Positions 14,166 to 28,900 of a stretch of DNA of 64,000 nt are shown in pieces (position 1 is the stretch's first letter; every line of letters starts with the position of its first letter). The notes beneath the pieces were generated by a model that saw nothing but the letters and a program-made list of their open reading frames with translations, had not been told where the DNA came from and did not search any database. Location: assembly GCF_032854445.1 (NCBI RefSeq), contig NC_088295.1:85358644-85422643 (forward strand), read 5' to 3'. Source of the DNA: Liolophura sinensis. Its lineage: Eukaryota; Mollusca; Polyplacophora; Chitonida; Chitonidae. Both the position numbers and the translations under genes were made by a program.

Positions 14166-15635
14166 AAATTCCAAGGTACATAAAAATAAGTGAACTAGTT
14201 CCTGTTTACAGCTCTGTTAAAGTATTCCAAAATCATCTCTGCTTTGTGACTGCATGTGGCTGATTGTACATTAATATTGATCAAACATATGGACGTTTTC
14301 CTGCAAATTATTAACATGGGAAGTGCGCGATCACCACTCCCGGAGGTATTTTCATATCCTGTTGAAACTTACATAATACCCCAAAGACTTGCACAAAACG
14401 CAAGCTCCGTGCCTTTGTGAATCAATGAATATTCTAGGCTATTGGGATTGGATCTTACACTGGTGGTATACAAAGATTTCTTGGTACAGTTCAGTACATC
14501 GAACTATTCCTTAGAGTAGTGGTTGAATAAGACAGATCAGCATTAATCTCACAGCTTGTCGACCCTGTTAGGGTACAGGAGAACATCAAATCAGGTTATT
14601 CCACAGTTTTTATTTTGTGTTTATGTTGGTTGAAAAGTCAGTTTCCATGGCAGTGACCGGTAATTGTGATGCCCTTTTTGCCGCGCGGAGAGTGGTTGAG
14701 GACACGAAAGCCTCATGCAGATTGCGGGCCAAAACGAATGTGCGTAGCTTACCATAAATAATTAATGAACAGAGGGTTAGGCACTTCCATCGATTCGCCA
14801 GTTTCATGTGCTGGCCTTTATCCTACACACAGAGCTGGGATCTGGCTGACCAGACCTTCCCATTCTGTGATAATTCCATTGCGTAAATCTACAGCTGACC
14901 TTTGTTTTCTTGCATCCCTTCTTCGCAAAGCCGATGCCTGCTCTAGACAGTACGTATAATAACTGATAGTGTTATAGTTCTTCAGTCGTGTTCGTGTTCT
15001 TGAACCATGGGCTTTTGATTGATAGGCGAAAACATGGATTCCGTGCCGGAAGTTTGTCATGTGCTGTATATATCCTCATTTTTTTTTTTTTGCGCGGCGA
15101 CATGCCATACCACCATGTACATTCAGCTGGGACTTGAGCTCTACAACATGCCAAAAATAAACCCAGCATAACTGCTATTTTTGAGCTGCTGTGACTGGAA
15201 GTAAAGTTATTTTATCACCTTGGTAACCACCAAGGGAGTGGGTAGTAACCCGGGACAAAACTTTTTTACATGTAGTTCAGAAAATGTGGACAAAATTCTG
15301 ATATATTTCAGGTGATATTGTGTTTTTTGGATATGTATTAACAACCTCTCATGCGTGTGTGACAGTTTTTTCATATCAAATCAGTGACCCAGCACTATTC
15401 AGGCCTGGAGGAAATCTTGGACCTCATTGCGTGAATTGCTCATTACAACATTAATGTGTCTTGTCTTGCCTTGAAATGTCTGTCCGAACGTCATAGTTCA
15501 TTATAACATCATGCACACAGGTGAACGATTCCTTGTACGTATTCGTCAGGATATATTCAGTTAAAACTTTTTATGAGCATTTGTGGAATGCTGCATGGGA
15601 AGAGTATTGATTACAAACGCATTACCACTACAAAA
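14166..15635. other. Non-coding, no feature recognised
   Basis: Short frames on both strands around 14610-15170, with no supportable product. A small palindrome, CCTTGGT…ACCAAGG, lies near 15218-15236. Confidence 0.4.
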
Positions 15636-15639
15636 GTTA

Positions 15640-15960
15640 CAAACGAAATGCCATGTAGTATAACGGTTAGAGGCGTATCGCTAGTATAACAGACACAAAC
15701 GTATTGCCAGTATAACAGTTACAGATGTATTACCAGTGTAGCTGTTAAAAACGCATTACTAGTATAACAGTCACAAATGTAAACTTACTCAAACGTATCA
15801 CTTACCAGTACAACTGGATACAAATGTATCATCAGTATTACGTACAGTTACAAACGTATTACCAGTGACAATTACAAACGTATTACAAGTGACGGTTACA
15901 AATGTTTTACCAGTAACAATTACAAACGTATTTCCAGTATAACAGTTACAAACTTGTACA
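15640..15960. repeat. Degenerate tandem repeat, about 25-28 bp
   Basis: The repeating core is GTTACAAACGTATTACCAGT followed by ATAACA. About a dozen copies with frequent indels. Confidence 0.8.
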
Positions 15961-18051
15961 CGTGGTCATAAAGCGATTACAGTCGCATTGTAGATCATGA
16001 ATTCAGTGGGCCAGATGGTCAGGCCTTTCGCATTTGGAACGCGATATACACGGACAACCTCATTGAGAAAACTAAGGATCTGCCTATCAGACTTCATTAA
16101 TGTTGTAGGAAGTACAGGCAGACAAGGTGTTATGTTGAATGATGGCAGTGTAATTACCCGGTTTGGATCACATGCGCAGTGTCTTGTATCCGGGGCATTC
16201 TCTGGCATCACTCTGACTCACACTGCCTAGACGAAAGTTTTAAGGAACAGACATCAGCTTCCTGAGTTCATGTTCACTCTCTAGTTCAGAGCTTAGCTGT
16301 ATTTGATTGAGTTGTACACTGTACTAAGCAGTTTTTAAAGCGGTTGTAGCAGGTTGATGGGTGGAGGAAATCAGACAGACCTATACAAAGCCACCGCGCC
16401 CTGCTATACATCTGATATGTCTCCTGACTTAAGGTCACAAACCAAACCATCGACTGTTGGAACACTCGACCTCTTTTGGAAATAACAATAATAATTACGT
16501 TCTTGAATGGGTTTGGCAGTCAACTGTTGCTAAAATAATGACTTCCTGTCGATGGCTTTATGTAAACACTAAAAGAGACATGTTAAAAAATAGTCCTATA
16601 CCATGTTGTAAAACGGCGACGTTATCTTGCGCTTGTTTTTTCTACTGATCTGAAATGTTACGGTCCATAGCCAAGGCCCCCAAATAATTTGCAGCAAACT
16701 TAAAAAATGGCGAACTTCACAATTAACGGCGTAGTGCTACACTGTTTCACAACTTAAGGATATTATGAAGAAAACAAACCACTCTTCGCATATGCCTACG
16801 TTGGTATGGCCAAAGTTACTTTACGCAAAATTTAGAGAAGGTAAGTGACATTCACTTTATGTCACTTGTCTTATGTGGCCAAATTAATTGGTAGGCCTAT
16901 ACTTACTTAGGCAGAAACTGCACTGAAATTCCACTGGAGTGAAAACAACAACACCGAAGGCTATACAAGGGGCTTTAGATCGAGTATTTATTAAACTTTT
17001 ATGATTGCAAAAATACATCAACCTGTCATGAAACCAGATAGCATTCTTGCCACAGAGCCATTTTATTTGGCATTACGTATAGATGTTAGGAGAATCAGAT
17101 CGTCAAACAATAAAACATTTGCAGTCAAAATTGGACCGTCCCAATCGTAATGTAGTGATTGTGCAGATCCGAGTGTTTTTAGAACAGCCTCTCAGCTGCT
17201 TACGTCACGTCATTTTCTCCGGCGTTAAATGGTGCGCGTTATGATTTGCCGTGACCACTGGCGTTATCACTCTCATGGGAGCTAGGCCATTGGCAGCAGC
17301 GCTGAATAAAACGGAACAACTGTGATTGTGTCATCAACGTGGAAATAATGGGACCCGTGACCCTGTGCTTACGGCACTCCTGGGAGTGAGTAAGATAGAG
17401 GGAAGGCACGGAATGCTGCCCAGAGATTTACCTAACACTATACGTATCGATCCATTACAATTGAGAACTAGACAGATTCCGAGATTTCACAAACATCAAC
17501 TCAAATAAACATTTCCTTTCCTCGTTCTCTCCTTATACCTGAGATGCACAGATATTTCTTGCTGGTATCTGATCTGAGTTAGAAATCATAGGCTACACAA
17601 GTTGTTTTGGTGGCCTCATGCAGGGTCCGAGAAGTAAATATTTAGGCGAAGGTCGCCCGAGTTGAATCAAACAAATTTTACCTAACCTAAATTACCAAGG
17701 TGCAATAACCAATTGATTTCCAGTCTATCACAGCAGATTTATTTCACATACAAGAGACGTGATTTTGCTGTGCATGTGGCTGTGTAATGACTGCGCATAA
17801 CCCGTTCATTCTTAATATTGTTCCACAAATCAATCTCATTAAAATCCCAACACTGTCGCTTATTGAACGCTATGGATTTTCTTGCATTTATACATTGTTC
17901 AGTATACCTGTGTATAAAATCTGACAAACATTGTTATTTTTCTTTTAATAGCATCTGCACTTTTGTGGTGTTTGCCCACACCATATCGGTCATTCACATG
18001 AATTATAAATTTGTCTGGGAAAAAACCCCTCAGCGATGTGTCTGAAGATTT
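15961..18051. other. Non-coding; possible early exon donor
   Basis: No confident exon. A strong donor, GAAG/gtaagt at 16840/16841, follows an ATG frame starting near 16790 that would exit in phase 1, the phase Dscam Ig1 needs, but the 16 encoded residues do not look like a signal peptide. CRE-like TTACGTCACGTCA occurs near 17200-17212. Confidence 0.3.
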
Positions 18052-18065
18052 GTTACCATGGTAAC
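18052..18065. promoter_or_regulatory. Perfect palindromic RFX X-box motif
   Basis: GTTACCATGGTAAC is a perfect 14-bp palindrome and fits the RFX X-box consensus GTNRCC-AT-RGYAAC at every position. It is 496 bp upstream of the first Dscam Ig exon. Confidence 0.5.
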
Positions 18066-18561
18066 AGTTTTATGATTTATTTGACGATCAAGCTGTTTCA
18101 TTTATGATAATCGTGATCTAGTGAATATTAAAACTGGTGACATATGTGTGACTACATGTACTTTCAGATTTCTGTATTTATACGACCAGTGGAATTGTGC
18201 AAATTTTACCGTATCTCTTTATATCTTTATCTTTATATCACACTTTTTACGTTCTATGATATAAGCACATTATTCCTTTCCTCAAACATGGCAACGCAGA
18301 TGCGAGTTCTTTTGTCCTGATGCAGCATTATTCAAAGCGTTTCCTATGTCAGGAAATTAAAAATACGAATGCAACCTACTGTAATTTTTTAAAATTAATT
18401 TTGGTGTTAGGCCTACACATAGCCAAGCCAACCTTTTCTCAGAAATAAGTAATTTAATAGTGCAAAACAGAAAAGCAACTGGAATTTCCCATGGTACTGA
18501 TTTAAAATTTTTCTCTTTGAACAAGCGTATTAAATGTATAAATATCTGTCTTTTGTTTTAG

Positions 18562-18894
18562 CTTCTACTTCGTGTTACCGGAGGGGAAGTGACCCCGAGG
18601 GTCCAGTTTTCGTGTACGAACCCCGCAGTTCTGTCATTTTTTCCAATTCCTCTGGCACGGCCATCTCGTGCACTGCGCATGGGCGCCCCGCTCCAATCAT
18701 GGACTGGGTAAAGGATGACGGAACGCCAATACAGGAAGTTGACGACATACTCCATATCCTCCCCAATAACACATTGTATTTCCCGCCTTTTCCCGGGGAC
18801 CGTTTTTCCAAGGACGTCCATACAGCCAAGTACAGGTGCACGGCTCAGAATACGGCGGGAAAGATCATCAGTCGATTGGTTCATGTATCAGCAG
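18562..18894 (+). CDS. Dscam: Dscam exon 1 in window: Ig1
   Basis: One exon encodes all of Ig1. The acceptor is cttttgttttag, the donor is gcag/gtaagt, and both ends are phase 1. Core residues are the Cys in AISCTAHGRP, the Trp in MDWVKDDG and the second Cys in YRCTAQNTAG. The GPVFVYEP start and the FPPFPGDRF strand match Dscam Ig1. The same frame stays open upstream to an ATG at 18534, so an initiator exon cannot be excluded. The following intron is the longest seen (8.9 kb). Confidence 0.93.
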
Positions 18895-21800
18895 GTAAGT
18901 ACTGTTTCCATTAGCCCTCGGCCAAAGCAGGTTTCATTATTCTCTTAACGATCAATGGTCGTGGACTCCAGGAATGTACTGTCACATGCCAAATGACATC
19001 CAGTGAGATTCAAATGGAAGTGCAATTTGCCTTTTACCTCATTCCATTAGGAGCTCTGTTATGTAGATAATAGACGCTTTCAACACTTTTATACTATTAT
19101 ATCATATTATATTAAAATGTTAATCATGCTTATTGTTATGTTTGATAGGTTTGGTAGAAAACTGACAGTTGTAACGATAAAAGACACTCATTAATTTTTA
19201 TTTTAACGGAAATGGTACATGTAGCTCACATGAGCTAATTTTCCATTACCGTACATTTTGATGAAGTCCATTTTATGCATTTTATTGATGAATGTATGTT
19301 TAGCCCCTGAGAAACCCCTTGTCGAGCCCGACGGTAAAATGCCAGCGATTATACGGTTGTGTGTGGGTCCACAGCTAATAAATCAAAGAGACCGTTTGGT
19401 GTAATGCACGCTGTCTATTAACATTGGACATAGGTGACCCACAGGAACTGACAACTAGAAAACAGATGCTGTAACTCTGTGCACAATTGTACCAATGACG
19501 AATCATCTGTGCCACGCTACAGGCACGTATTTTGGTTGATCACCAGCGTGTCTCAATCTGGACTCTGCTTGTAGCGTCCGTGAAACCTGTTGAGTAACTT
19601 ACAAGTGGTATTGATGAGGAAGTCGGGAGAACTTGACGAGTCTTTCCCTGGTCTCCCTCCTTAGAATCTGATGACTAGGTTGTTGATGCTAAATAGAACC
19701 GTAATGACACGGCTTGTTTAGGATTCCATTGATCTCAGACTAGTTCCAAGGCCTCTCAACTCTTTTCGTCCTGATCGAAGAAAAACTGCTTACGCATTCT
19801 AACTATTCATCTTTTTTATAAACTTTAACTGCGACTGATGAATAAATATAAAGAAATGACATAATTGCCCTGTAATAAGTCGCGATCCTTTTGGGAAAAA
19901 ATGTCGATTAAAGAGAGGCAAGAGAATATGTCAGATACGACTGGAATGCATTGGTTGCGTAGATAATAAAGCTGCAGTGTTAGTGGGCTTTAATTGAAAG
20001 GCAAGAGCTCTTGTGGAATTCCTTATCTGTCAACTGAGCGGCTTCATTCACGTGATTATCACATGCACAGAACATTTCACTTTCAGACGGTTTACAGGAT
20101 ATTTAGAGAGGATTTCAGCTGGTTTAATTCCGGAGTCCTTCGGCGTATTTATTCTTCATCCATACCCCATGAGGTTGTAGGTGTTGGCGGTAGATCCAGG
20201 CTCAATTCTTGGTCGAGCCACACCTAAGACTTTAAAAGAGGAAGTTATAACTTCCTCGCTTGGCGTTCAGCATGAAAGGAATAGTGCAACGACTGGATGG
20301 CCGGTATCAGTATAATGGTTCGGGCGGTGCGCTTACTTTCCTTAGGTAAGTCGTCTCATTGAAGCAACACTAGATAAAAGAGCGGTGAAAATCCGTCCTG
20401 AAACAAGGAGGCACATTACATACCCCCTAAGGATTCCTTCATCGTCATATGACTGAAAAATTGTTGAGTACGACGTTAAACAGCAAGCACTCACTCACTC
20501 ACTTACTTACATGTCGGACAGAATTATGATTACCTGTCCTTACCTGTTGGCAAAATATGTCGTTCTAAAGCAGAGTGTGTCCACTTGGTCTAAAACTCAT
20601 TTAAATATCATCGATTCACGATGAAAAATATTTCGCTAAGTTTTCCATAATGTGAGATTTCAAAAGAACATGTCCTAGTCGCGGACTACTGATTTATTAA
20701 GCCTAGACAAAACACAGGAGGGCAACCATGAGCAAATGATCATTGCACCCTGCATCCGTTCTTTATTGATCCATGGCACCGAGTCTGTGCCAGAGATGAC
20801 AATGTCGCTCGTTCTGTCTTTAGTTCAAAGATATTCTTTGCTGCTGGTGAAATCAGTGCATAGATAAGATCAGAAGACATTTTCTACGTTTAATAATTCC
20901 AATCAATAATTTCTAGAAAAAAAATTGTTTTTTTTTTTCTAAGCTCAGTCAATACCCTCTTTTACATAACTATCAATATGCTTGATTTATGTGGTGCACA
21001 GACAGCTTTTCTTGCTAAAGTAGTTCAGGTCCCTTCCCCTGAATCACAGCCTGTGAGCGCAGCACACAGGCCGCCATTCCCCTCACATCCGGACCACAAA
21101 TCATTTTAATAGGCCACTGAAATGAGAAGTTCGGCGCCTAACTCCCGCTTACTTCTCCCCTGTGTATTTGTCCTCTTATTATGACGCACATCGCTTCCAG
21201 GTCATTTCTTAGTCCGATTTTCCAGTGAAATCCAGAGACTTTTAGTTGCACAAACGTCACCTGAGGAACAGTTTTATTAATGTTTTGGGGATTTAAGGCA
21301 TTCGCGGCATTAGCCTTGGGCTGTCGCTGTTTTTGTATGGAAATGTGACAGCTTTGTATGGCGCGTTTGTAGATCACCCGTTCTCAGAAACAATGATTTT
21401 TTTAAATAACTGCTAAAATTGAAAACATTTAAAACAGTTCCTCCGATCCAATTCTTGTAAGGCTAGTTCTATATAAATAGAAAAATTACGATATTGCGAA
21501 GTTTTGCTTAGTTTTTGTTATATATTCTATAAGGGTTTTTGAAAATATTATGATAATTTTGTAATTATTGTTAAGAAACAAATTCCTAGATTAAGAAGAA
21601 AAGGCTTAGTATGTCCTAAATAACTCCGATTCATTCATCCCAGTCGAACGAAAACTACTAATCATGTTTAAACGGCTACCATAATCTCATTCATTTAAAA
21701 CGCCCCCGACTTTAGATATCGGAGTGCATGGTTGGATGGAGTAAAGTCACCATAACAGTGAGCAAATAGTAGGCGATTGACTGCCAGTATCACGTTTCCA

Positions 21801-24800
21801 CCGAATTTTAAAAGCCTAAGCTGTGTCTTAAGGACTCAAGGTTTCTGTGGTAGATTTATACACCTCTGTACATTGCGCTTATATGCATGAAAACACAATG
21901 TTCGGTCTACATACAAAATTTATTTACCGTTATTAGTAGAATATTCACATTAATTACATTTACATTAATTTATTGCATTTAACCACTATTCAAGTGTAAA
22001 AGGTTTGCAATTTGTCGTCTAATTTGTAAACTTTTTTGTGTTTACTTTTTGCCATCCTTCAGTGCTTTACTGAGGATTTCCCATATCAGATGTACTTTTC
22101 TGCCTAGTCATCTGTACTTAAGTGTCAGAAGTGTTCCTGCATGACAAAATGTCCAATTCCCAAGTCAAGGTCTGATTTGTAGCATTGCACGTTCATATAT
22201 TCGTATAAGCACTATCTATTCAGTGAAGTTCCATAGAAAGAAGATATAGATGTTTCGCTGGGTCGGGTCGTTCCAAAGACAATAAAAATGGTACTTGTTG
22301 CTGCCTCGCTTGGTGTTCAGCACTGAGAAGTTAAGAGATAGAAAACAGGGCTGGTTGGCCCGGGTTCAGTATAATGTGACTGGGTGGGGTGTCATGTTTG
22401 GTGTCTTCGGCATGATATTTCAGTGGCGGCAGCACATTGACGGCTTGGACTCGCCCTGCCACAGGAAAACCTAGTATATGTGCACACACTTAATGACTCT
22501 TCGTCGTCACATGATTTTGTTAAATGAGACGTAAAACGCCAAATATACATTCATAAATATATAGATATTCCGGGATCTAAATTACAGCTTTAGGAGCTGA
22601 ATTTTTCACGGACATTTACGAGCCCGTAAAGCCTATCATGGTAAAGATGAACCATGGTGAGAAAAAGTTGTTTTTTAGTTTGCTTTTGAATGTATATGTT
22701 TAAGAAAAATGTAAAGAAACCATTCTATTTCTTTATAGTATTATCAGTTCATGATTTATCTATCTATGTGCAGTTTTCTGAAATGGGATTTAAGATTCTT
22801 GATACTCGTCAATGAATTTGTGACCCGGGGAATGTTCAAGAGCGGAACATTAGCCCAGATTTATTATTTGTCTGATTCATTCTTAGTGGCTCTGTTAAGA
22901 CATACCTTTGGGTGATCAGTACTCCGACAGTAAACGACACCAATTACATTGCCCATACTGTTGTAGCTATAATAAAGCCTCAGAGTACTTCTCCGGCATT
23001 GGAACCCACGGACTTCTTTAAATCCGGTCTAATTTAACAGTGGAATGGGGCCATAAAACATGTCATAAAGCATTGGAATGAAGGAATAATAGCATGGTGG
23101 TGATCCCAAACTCAGGCAACATCACTCCAATGATGCGATCAGTCTTCAAGCATTTTCAGGCGATCTAGACCCCATGTAGAAGGGCTGACAGGGTTGATGT
23201 GTTTATGGCTTGGTTATAGGCGGAATCTTTAGGCCAGGACGTATTACAAGGACTTGCTGACGTGCGGTTATGTCCGTGTAAAACCTCAATGTTAAATCAA
23301 TGATTCAGTGGCTAGTACCATATGGTCAGCCAAGCTTTCCTTGGTTCTCTTCCCTACCCACTGGCAATACTTCTCTGAGCCGCACAAGATGGACTGTCCA
23401 ATGTACCAGTCAGGCTTTCTCGGCGTCATAGATATCTCGTATCCCACTGCAGTTTTGCCTGTAAACTAGTATCATTTGACGTCACTTAATCAAACCTTTA
23501 TCAATGTGCAAAGTCAGTTCAAACCGTACTAAAACGCTGCGATTGATAGTAAAGCAATATGTGATGAATTGAAATATGTTAAATTCTCATGCGCTTGTGC
23601 TTGTGGAACACAAACTGTTGCTGTATATTTACGACCCTGGAATTGGAGTTTCTGCCATCTCCCTCAAAACATCAATCAAAAGATCTAGCCCACTTATACA
23701 TACTGACCACGATTACTAATTCAGTCGACCGCTGATCATAGTTTTCTTCCAGTTGTAACGTACTGGGAGCCGGCAGATGAGAAGCTACAATCTCCCGCCA
23801 GCCCTCTCCCAACGTTCCTGTTTAGCTTGTATTATCCTCCCGGGAGGAAAAAAATCGATTTCATCCGTTGCCGTGGTTTCGCGTGCATGTGGAGACAGCT
23901 TTGGAACTATTCTGACATAAAAATTGGTATTTTTGTGCTGAATTTAGAACGCTTCAAAAGAGAGATAGCACACATTTGACAAAGTTACCCATTCCATGCT
24001 GTGGATCGTAGCGTTGAGAGCTGCGATCTTTATCTCTCGGTTCTGATTAATATTGACGTTATATGATTTAGCTATTTATCCATACGCGAACTCTGATGAC
24101 CCAGTTTAATACACTCACTGCACTATAAATAGCAGAATCTTCGTTTAAGAGTGTTGTATGGAGCAGATGCGTGCTCCCAAGATACTGATCTTTTTCCACA
24201 GTTGTCGATGTGACCGTTTGAGCCGGTCGATCTCTCCTCACGACTAGCCATTAGTGGAATATGGCCCTCTGAACGCCAGTGTCATCAATCGGAAGGAGTG
24301 CCTCTGCCAGCTCATCTAAAAATACGGTTTCAAAAGAAAACAATTGGATTCCAACAGAAAAGGTACATTGTGGCCAAATTGGATTGACTGGAAAAACGAT
24401 GTGAACCAAACTAGGCGAACGAGAGAGTAATTCATTCCATCTTTGACATAAATCTTTGGTCATTTTTTTCCTGATTGCACAGTTAGATCAATGTTGATTG
24501 GATTTGAAATGTCTGAATCAATTGAAGTTGTCCAAGGAACTGTTGTGTACAAAGCTGAAGGAAGATCTTCCACAGAGCGGAAGTGACGACTCTTCCAAAA
24601 CTGGGGATTCCAAGATAGCTTAATATGGACTCAAATTGCCGGTGTCATGTCCTTCACAGAAGCTGTGGGGTTATCTGTTGACTTCATTAAGAACTCTTTA
24701 GAACCGAGGATAAGAAGTCGGGTTGGCTTAGCCATAGAAAGATAAGACTTAGCCGTGAGCACACGTATGTATCAAATAAAGGCAGCTCCTCTGTTTCCAA

Positions 24801-25838
24801 AACTAATCAATTTCGCCCCATTTCCTTATTAGAAGTCAGCCCACAGGAGGCAGTGCAGTACGAGTCAGTGCGAGAGCGGTCCACAGCTATGTCAATGGTC
24901 TCTCTAGATTCGCCTCAAGTGGGAATCAGAAATAATTGCCAATGCCAAAATAACAATTGACTGTTGCACGGCGTACTTTCTTATCTGGATGCCGCGAGTT
25001 CACAAGTTTGTGTATGTGTGAAGAATGAGCGATGCGCTCCATGATGCATTATTTATATGACTCCTAGGCCCTCGTAAACAGAAATCGATCAGTGTTTTGA
25101 GGTTTTCTCCACTACTGTGTTATCACTACAGTACATCTTACGCTTTTTTCAGTGAATCTAGCTTTCACACAACGAGGAATAGTGTGGGTGCGGATGTGAA
25201 GACGGTCTTCCACCAAACAGATATATCATTTCCTCGTAATTTATGGTCTGTGGTTGGAAAAACAATAATAGGCTTAGACTACCAGCTCCTCGTGCTTGGA
25301 TTGGCCATGTCAATTCCCTGGAGTAGCAATGCTGTGCTATAGCCTTTGACACATCAAACGCCATCCTGTGCATACAGCTCAGTTGTCTTAACATGCTAAA
25401 CGATCCAACTTCGTCGTGTATACATTATAAATGCTCTAGCTGTCTATAAATAACAAGGCTGGCTAAATTGCTTGCTTTCCGCATTCCAATACAGACATTT
25501 CACACTGCGTTCTGCATAAATATGCATGTTTAGCCCCTTCCGTGGGAAGATCTGTAAGTAACCTGCAGATGATCGTGGGTTTCCCCCGGGTTCTGCCAGG
25601 TTTCCTCCCACCATAATGCTAGTTGCCGTCGTATAAGTGAAATATTCTTGAGTACGACGTAAAACGCCAATCAAATAAATAGATAAATTCAGCCCCTTTA
25701 ACTGAAAAGACCAGGCACACACCACTTTCCCAATGAACCAGATGTTTAAATGTTTCTTGAAGCTAGGTGGGGGTAGTAAAACATACCTACAAAAAGAGTC
25801 AGTTCTTGCTAAATTCGTCAATCATTCCCTTGCTGACC

Positions 25839-25912
<74 letters not shown>

Positions 25913-28900
25913 GATATCTGGCTTATATATATATATACATGATATCTGGCTTATATCATGTATTAATGACATCTGATCGCCGAGAAGGAAAGTAATGGCG
26001 GTAACACTTGATCGTAAATTAGATACCATAATGCATGACCGAATGATAGGGACAAATATCAAGGAATCAAAGGGAAATGACATGTTACCTAAAGATGATA
26101 GGCTCGGTAAATCTGTTTTAAAGAAGTAGAATAGATGCCTCTTGTGAACCAATACACTGATTCTACGTCCCTGTTTTCTTGCTTGAAACAGCTTGTGTAA
26201 GCATATTCAAGGCTACCTTAATTGTTACTTCCAGATTCTCGTTCCTTCCGCAAGCCATTGAATTTGCCTATGCCACATATATAACGAGCAGTTTACTCAT
26301 GGCCCGTAAACATAGCTAAAAGTATCTCAGTGTAAGTCATCAGACACTCTGAGAAAAAATTCAGAAATAGGTTAGGCTGTTTTTGTGTTGCACCCTATGC
26401 AGAAAGCTAAAATAGCTCGGTTCTCTGAGGACAACGTTTAATCTAGTTTTTGCCCGTGACAGAATGGAAATGACTCATCGCTTGCAACAAGACTCCGTGT
26501 AAATCAGTCGGCTCACGCCATCTTGAGAAGAAGGCAACATGCGCAGTGCGGGGATGCCACTACCAGCACGGAACACATGCTTATCTCACATATTCCAAAG
26601 GTCAAACCTTCAGTGTTAATTACTGTAAATAGACGATTCTCTGATTTATTTTACAGAATCACTGAACTACCATGTGGTTTCAAAATATATTATACAACGT
26701 CAGAAAAGATCTTTCCCCAAAACACTTTTCCTAAATTCACGAGTAATTCTTGACTTGTAGAATTGTGTTTGCTAACACGACTGACTATGTGGCAGCTGGA
26801 TTTGACATGCATGCATTGTCTGAGTGAGGTAGAATAGGGGTCATACAGGCGAGAGAGTGATGTTTCCCTGAATGACTTTTACTGCATATGAAACCAAACC
26901 AAAACAGGTTGTTCATTATATTCATTGTGTTGAGAAAAAGTGGCTGTGAATAGAGTGTTGAACGATGAATAAAGGGTGGATATTTGGCCAGAAAATGTGG
27001 ACTAGTTGGTGCGTCTAGTGAATATGTTGACAGAGACAGGAATGGAAAGGAACATAAACAACATCTTACAGAATGTGAGTTTGCACAACTTTGGGACAAG
27101 GATTTTGAAACTGTGAATATCAATTACCGGTACATTTGTTTTACAATAAAGCAAACAATATTGTAAGCAACACAATTAGTGGTTTTGGTTTTATGATTAA
27201 TATATTCAGTCTATGTATGAGGAGGGTTCGTGGAGCTCATTAGCTGTTCAACGTGTTGTGGAGCTCATTAGCTGTTCAACGTGTTGTGGAGCTCATTAGC
27301 TGTTCAACGTGTTGTGGAGCTCATTAGCTGTTCAACGTGTTGTGGAGCCCATTAGCTGTTCTACGAGTTGTAACTAATGGATAATGGTAAGTCTCTAGAC
27401 ATTGTAGTCTGTTCATACTTGGAATATATTTATTTCACTTATACGACAGAGGCCAGCATTATGGTGGGAGGAAACTGGGCAGAGCGCGGGGAAAACCCAC
27501 GATCATTCGCAGGTTGCTGGAAGACCTCCCCACGTACGGCCCGATAGGAAGCCAGCATGAGCTGGACTTGAACTCACATCGACCGCATTGGTGGGAGGCT
27601 CCTCGGTCATTGCGCTGTGCTGAGGTGCTAATTTCTTCGTCTACATTGCCCCCTTTGCCCTCCCCCTGGAATGTATATTTATGGACTATTGACAATGATG
27701 TCTGGTGGTACTGATTATGTTTTGTCTTCCAGCACTTTTCGGCCTTTCCATGTAAGAAATATCATTCCTCGTTTTTGTCTTTCAGTGCTCTCGGACCAGT
27801 CAAACTCGTACAGTGTTATCTTGAACGATGTATACGTGATGAGAGGCGGCACTGCCGTGTTCCGATGCGACATTTACCCCACCTACATCCGCTCGTACAT
27901 CCGGGTGGTGCGGTGGACAAAGGGAACTAAATCTGTCAGCTCAGGTAAGGCTTAATGAGGAACGCATCGATAATTATGCGCAAAATAATTGTAATAAAAT
28001 CCTGTGCAAACGTGGAACAATGTTGCTCGATCACATGGCTTTGTCGTTAAAAATAATGATCTTATTATAGACAATAGCATAATGCTCACATGACGTTCCA
28101 TGGGTTGGATTGAGCTGTCATTGGCTGACACAGTTCGGGACTTATTACCATTCTGCAGCTTTGTGATTGAAACATTCCACGGAAATCGAACAATTTTCAT
28201 CCTCATCAGGAGTCGATTTCGCCTGACCTGAGATATCTATTTATGGACTACTGACAGAATCGTGTCACAAATGTTAAATTTAGCCAATTGCAATGCAATA
28301 AATGTAACACGGAGCTAGTGATGAGTGTTAATACATGGCCCTCATCTGTCACACCCACCTACCCATCATTCAGAAGCCTCATTAGAACCTTGCTCTTCTA
28401 GGGCTTTAGCTTTGTGTATCTTCTCAACCTACCACAGTCCTGTGTTGAAGTAACAAAGCCTTTATAGAAAAACAGCACTTAAAAAGCAAGCCCCCATGCT
28501 CTTTTGTGTGGTTTTGTTAAGCCTATCACACGTTCGTAGTATACATGTGACAGCTGCACCAGAAATTAACTAGACCTCAGGAATTCCAATCTACCGTGCC
28601 ACTTAGCAGTGTGTATTGAGCTTTTTTATGTGATGTAATAAGAGACAATGCTGTGAAACTGATCCACATCATCCTATATATATTTGCATGATCTTTATAT
28701 TTGTTCCGAGATGTTTAACTTGTCAAATAACTGACCTTTCTATAATTTTTCTTGCTAAAACCTTCCTGTTAAATAAAGAGGAAGTTTTTATACCTAAAAG
28801 AATCCTTAACCACAATCTTCAGATGAAGGATGATGCGAAATTTTAGATGATGTTCCAGTCTGTTAAATTTGATATATTTTTAAACAACCGACCTTCTCTG

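Noticed and set aside
15966-16230. Overlapping frames on both strands
   Set aside because: Neither strand shows a domain or splice sites, and the mutual openness suggests chance.
17326-17508. Possible signal-peptide exon for Dscam with a GTGAGTAAG donor near 17388
   Set aside because: The two ATG-compatible frames leave in phase 0 or 2, not phase 1, and no hydrophobic core is encoded.
18894-27786. Possible array of alternative Ig2 exons in the 8.9-kb intron
   Set aside because: Read in frames for a Cys/Trp Ig core with phase-1 AG/GT sites; none found, only repeats and unique AT-rich DNA.
27733-27786. Earlier acceptor (TTGTCTTCCAG at 27722-27732) for Dscam exon 2
   Set aside because: It would enter in the wrong phase; the 27786 start fits the phase-1 donor of exon 1.
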